Part shown: one piece after another, positions 60,861 through 64,000 of the stretch
Layout: each line of letters begins with the position of its first letter
Numbering within the stretch: the stretch's first letter is position 1
Source: Hirundichthys speculiger
Taxonomy: Eukaryota; Chordata; Actinopteri; Beloniformes; Exocoetidae
NCBI GenBank assembly: GCA_018398805.1
Contig: JAGFBZ010000561.1
Span: forward strand, 248,001-312,000
DNA length: 64,000 nucleotides
Direction: 5' to 3'
Program-made: the position numbers and the translations under genes
Notes under the pieces: generated by a model
The model's database searches: none
Told to the model about the DNA's origin: nothing
Seen by the model: only the letters and a program-made list of their open reading frames with translations

Positions 60861-61483
60861 CATTACGATCAAACTCATAGCATTCAAAATAAACATCAAG
60901 TTGCTTGAAGCTGATTATTGTTGTTACAAAGTACATGCAGAAGCATGTGTCTGAAGAACTCTCCAAAATCAGCATCATTCTGAACTGCAAAGCCTCATTC
61001 TGAAAGTTGCTTCAGAGACTTTACGAATTAATGCCTCTCCAGGAAGAACTTTGTGGGGTTAAGACTGTTTCACCAGCTCTTTACGTGGCTGTCTTATATA
61101 CCCCTGTCTCCTAAGGAAAAGTACTATGGTTAAGATACCCTTTTAGAAGCCGTCATGTTTTTGTCAATCGAGTCCTTTGTTTCTCCTCTGGAACCAGCAT
61201 CAAAGTTCTCAGTGACCTATTACCTCCTGTCTTATATTCCTGTTTTGTTTTTCCGCAAAACAACAACAACAACAAAACACTCTCACACACACAACAGTGC
61301 ACTGGCAAGTCATTTTTATCAAAGGAGCTTTAGACTTTTGACAACACAGCACAGACCAAAATGTGAGGATCTGTTATTGGACTTCTCAGGTGGAAAACTG
61401 CTGCCCTCTTGTGTTAATAGTGAAAACAGGAAGTCATTGTAGGTGAGTTTGATTTTGTGCAGTCAAGAAAATGAATCAGAGAT

Positions 61484-61485
<2 letters not shown>

Positions 61486-61531
<46 letters not shown>
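61486..61531. repeat. (TG)n microsatellite
   Basis: About 22 TG units. The flanks 60861-61485 and 61532-63058 are AT-rich and show no gene that I can support. Confidence 0.97.
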
Positions 61532-61532
<1 letters not shown>

Positions 61533-63058
61533 CAGGACTAAATACGTCATGCTGACCCACATGCTGACGCAGCTGGGCTCAGTGCCCACATAATGGACAT
61601 GATTCAGGGGTTACAAAAACCATTTCAGGGCCATGGCTTGGGTGTTGAATGGGATGGCAAGAGTGGAGCTTATTCATGTGATGCAAGAATGACCAACACA
61701 GGACAGTTTTCATTATTCAAACTTCAAAGTCTGTTCAACTCATTTCTAAAAAGTTATAGCCACTGCCCATCTCATCAATTTAGATGAGTAGATCTTAATT
61801 TAGGCAGTTTTATGAGTTATGGTTTTGATTGATTTGTTTAGAGGGTGAACAAAAGGTTTAAGTTTGAATTGAATTAATTGCTGAATGTTGACAGTCACTG
61901 TGGCTATGAATTAATTTTTCCATGTTTTAAACATTTCCTTAAACCAGACAAAAATCCAAGCTGTCAGAAAGTACTGTTATTTTTTTGCAGCTGGTGGTAC
62001 AGAATGCAGGTTCGATAGAGAATAAGGCTGAGACATCCATACTAGAGTATTGCTATGATTTATAGTGGATTTTCAACATAGTCATAGTGACTATGAGTAG
62101 ATAACTGCAGTTTATTATATTATAATTGAATAAATATATTTTTGACTCCCTGGTTATCCTTGATTAAGTACAAATCAGCACATTTGATCTGATGGCTATT
62201 CTCAAGGACGTTTGGGCTTAATAAGCAGAAACATGAGTTTCCCCTGATCACGAGAGGATCCATCTCACAAACTGAGCAAAGCTATTGAGAAAACTTTGTT
62301 CTTGGGAGTCTTATTTAATTTGAAACTAGTTTCGATCCATATATCATAAAGAATAATTGTATCACATTAAATTCAGTGATATTGATAACAATAATGATTT
62401 TGAAAAGCTACACTTCAGAGTCCTCATTAATACACAAAGTAGTAATATCATATTGACTGTTCATTTTTGATGAAATAAGCTGAATTTAAACCTCCTAGTC
62501 AAGAGTAACAAGTTGGTGTATATTCTAAACTGAAATAAACTTAATGCTTTTCTACTGTTGTATACTTTGATACAAAATCTAATAAAGTGTAAAAATGTGA
62601 AATGTTAGTTTGCAATGAAATTCTTGACATTACATAATTTAATAGTAATTTTATAATCATTTTATAGTGTCATCACATTAAATAAAACAGTCATAACCTT
62701 TGGAAAAATCATGGAATTTATTTGTGGGGTTTTTGTAATAAAACTGATTAGTTTTTGTCAGTTCTTTTTGACGTTCAAAGTCATTGAAAGAATTCTGCTT
62801 GGATTTTACTTGAGTGATTATGGTATCATATAGTGATATTGTTTTTTCTTCCTCATGAATGTCACATGTAGGGCTTCTCTGGAACTGTGGGGCTCAGTAT
62901 TTTTTCTTCTTTTATAAATCTTTGCATAAGGTTTGCACAGCCTTTTTGAACCAGTTCACTTTATAGACTATCTTCAGAGGTGAGCCTAATGCACTTAGGA
63001 AAAATGAAATGCAATGTTGGATGTTCAAGCAATTACATTTGCCAGGAAGCAGCTGATA

Positions 63059-64000
63059 ATCTTCTTCTTCTTTTCCTCTTGACTTTCCATCTAACCCTAT
63101 CCTCTGCATCCTCTTCTCTCACACTAATTAACTTCTTGTCTTCTTTCACTACATCCATAAATCTCCTCTTTGGCCTTCCTTTAGGACTCCTGCCTTGGCA
63201 GTTCCAACCTCATCATGCTTTTACCAATATATTCACTATTCCTCCTCTGCTCATGTCCAAACCATCTCAGTCTGGTCTCTCTGACTTTCTCTCCAAAACA
63301 TCTAACATGTGCTGTCCCTCTGATGTTCTCATTCCTGATCCTATCCATCCTCATCACTCCCGAAGAGAACCTCAACATTTTAACCTCTGCTACTTCAAAC
63401 TCTGCCTCCTGTCTTTTGCTCTGTGCTACAGTCTCTAAACCATATATCATCACAGGTCTCACCACTGTCTTGCACACCTTTCCTTTCATTCTTTCTGAAA
63501 CCCTTTTATCACACCTGACACTTTCCTCCACTCATTCCAACCTGCTTGCACATACTTCTTCACCTCTTTTCCACACTCTCTGTTACTCTGGACTGTTGAC
63601 CCAAATTACTTTAAATCCTCCTTCCATATTTCTTCTTCCTGTAGCCTCACCTCTCCACTTGGGTTCCTGTCATTTTCACACATGTATTCAGTCTTGCTGT
63701 AGGCTAACCTTCATTCTTCTTCTTTCCAGGGCATACCTCCACCTTTCTAGATTTTCCTCCACCTGCTCTCACTACTGATCACAATGCCATCTCAAATGTC
63801 ATAATCCATGGAGATTCCTTTCTAACCTCATCTGTCAACCTGTCCATCAGAGCAAACAAGAAGGGTCTCAGAGCCGATCCTTGATGCAGTCCCAGCTCCA
63901 CCTTGAACTCTTCTGTCACACCTACAGCAGACCTCACCATTATCTTCCAGCTCTCATACATGTCCTGCACCACTCTAACATACTTCTCTGCTACTCTAGA
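63059..64000 (-). mobile_element. RTE-type LINE, 3' part, runs off the window
   Basis: Minus-strand frames give the end of an RTE polymerase: GLHQGSALRPFLFALMDRLT, then MKGKVCKTVVRPVMIYGLET, VAEVKMLRFSSGVMRMDRIR and RLRWFGHEQRRNSEYIGKSM. At the position of the catalytic FADD box the sequence reads FEMA, so this copy is dead. A CTTCTTCTTCTTTTCC border marks its 3' end. The 5' part lies beyond 64000. Confidence 0.88.

Noticed and set aside
62980..63778. Plus-strand frames of 152 and 187 codons
   Set aside because: Both are antisense to the RTE LINE, whose minus-strand motifs are clear.

Overview
The window reads as nuclear DNA of a teleost fish. It has interrupted vertebrate genes with GT-AG introns, and about half of it is recognisable teleost repeats: Tc1-like transposons, hAT elements, a piggyBac-like element, a Harbinger-like element, LINEs of the L2, RTE and Rex-like kinds, tRNA-derived SINEs and long TATC and TG microsatellites. 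No prokaryotic operon, CRISPR array, rRNA or intact tRNA gene was found.

Region 1 (1-11.7 kb) holds the only confidently named genes. wdr83 (minus strand, nine coding exons, 317 residues) and wdr83os/Asterix (plus strand, four coding exons, 106 residues) lie head to head around a promoter near 7.65-7.8 kb with paired ETS-type motifs. WDR83 (MORG1) is a seven-bladed WD-repeat scaffold known from MAPK signalling and the spliceosome. WDR83OS is the small ER membrane subunit of the PAT chaperone complex. Both reading frames join cleanly across every splice site, so both look functional. The first 96 bases may be the end of another plus-strand gene.

Region 2 (12-24 kb) is repeat-rich: a Tc1-like element with a SINE inserted, a long L2 fragment, a second LINE 3' end fused to a GC-rich minisatellite block, an L2 tail, a SINE, and a Tc1 element whose left inverted repeat carries a Harbinger-like element.

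Region 3 (24-40 kb) has a GC-rich candidate promoter and first exon near 24.4-24.85 kb and one convincing but unnamed 131-codon coding exon at 39.02-39.41 kb. Between them are a hAT element holding two further TIR elements, a Tc1 fragment, a long TATC microsatellite and another hAT copy.

Region 4 (40-64 kb) has no recognised host exon. It contains a hAT with a BED-finger relic inside a SINE, a decayed full-domain LINE, a MITE, a composite repeat with a nested hAT-like MITE, a piggyBac-like element filled with a 1.4-kb palindromic array, a Tc1 element invaded by an RTE LINE that was itself invaded by a hAT element, another hAT with perfect target duplication, a Rex-like LINE relic, and an RTE LINE running off the right edge.

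The most unusual structure is the hairpin array at 50.3-51.8 kb. The nested insertions, several with exact target-site duplications, give a readable order of insertion events.
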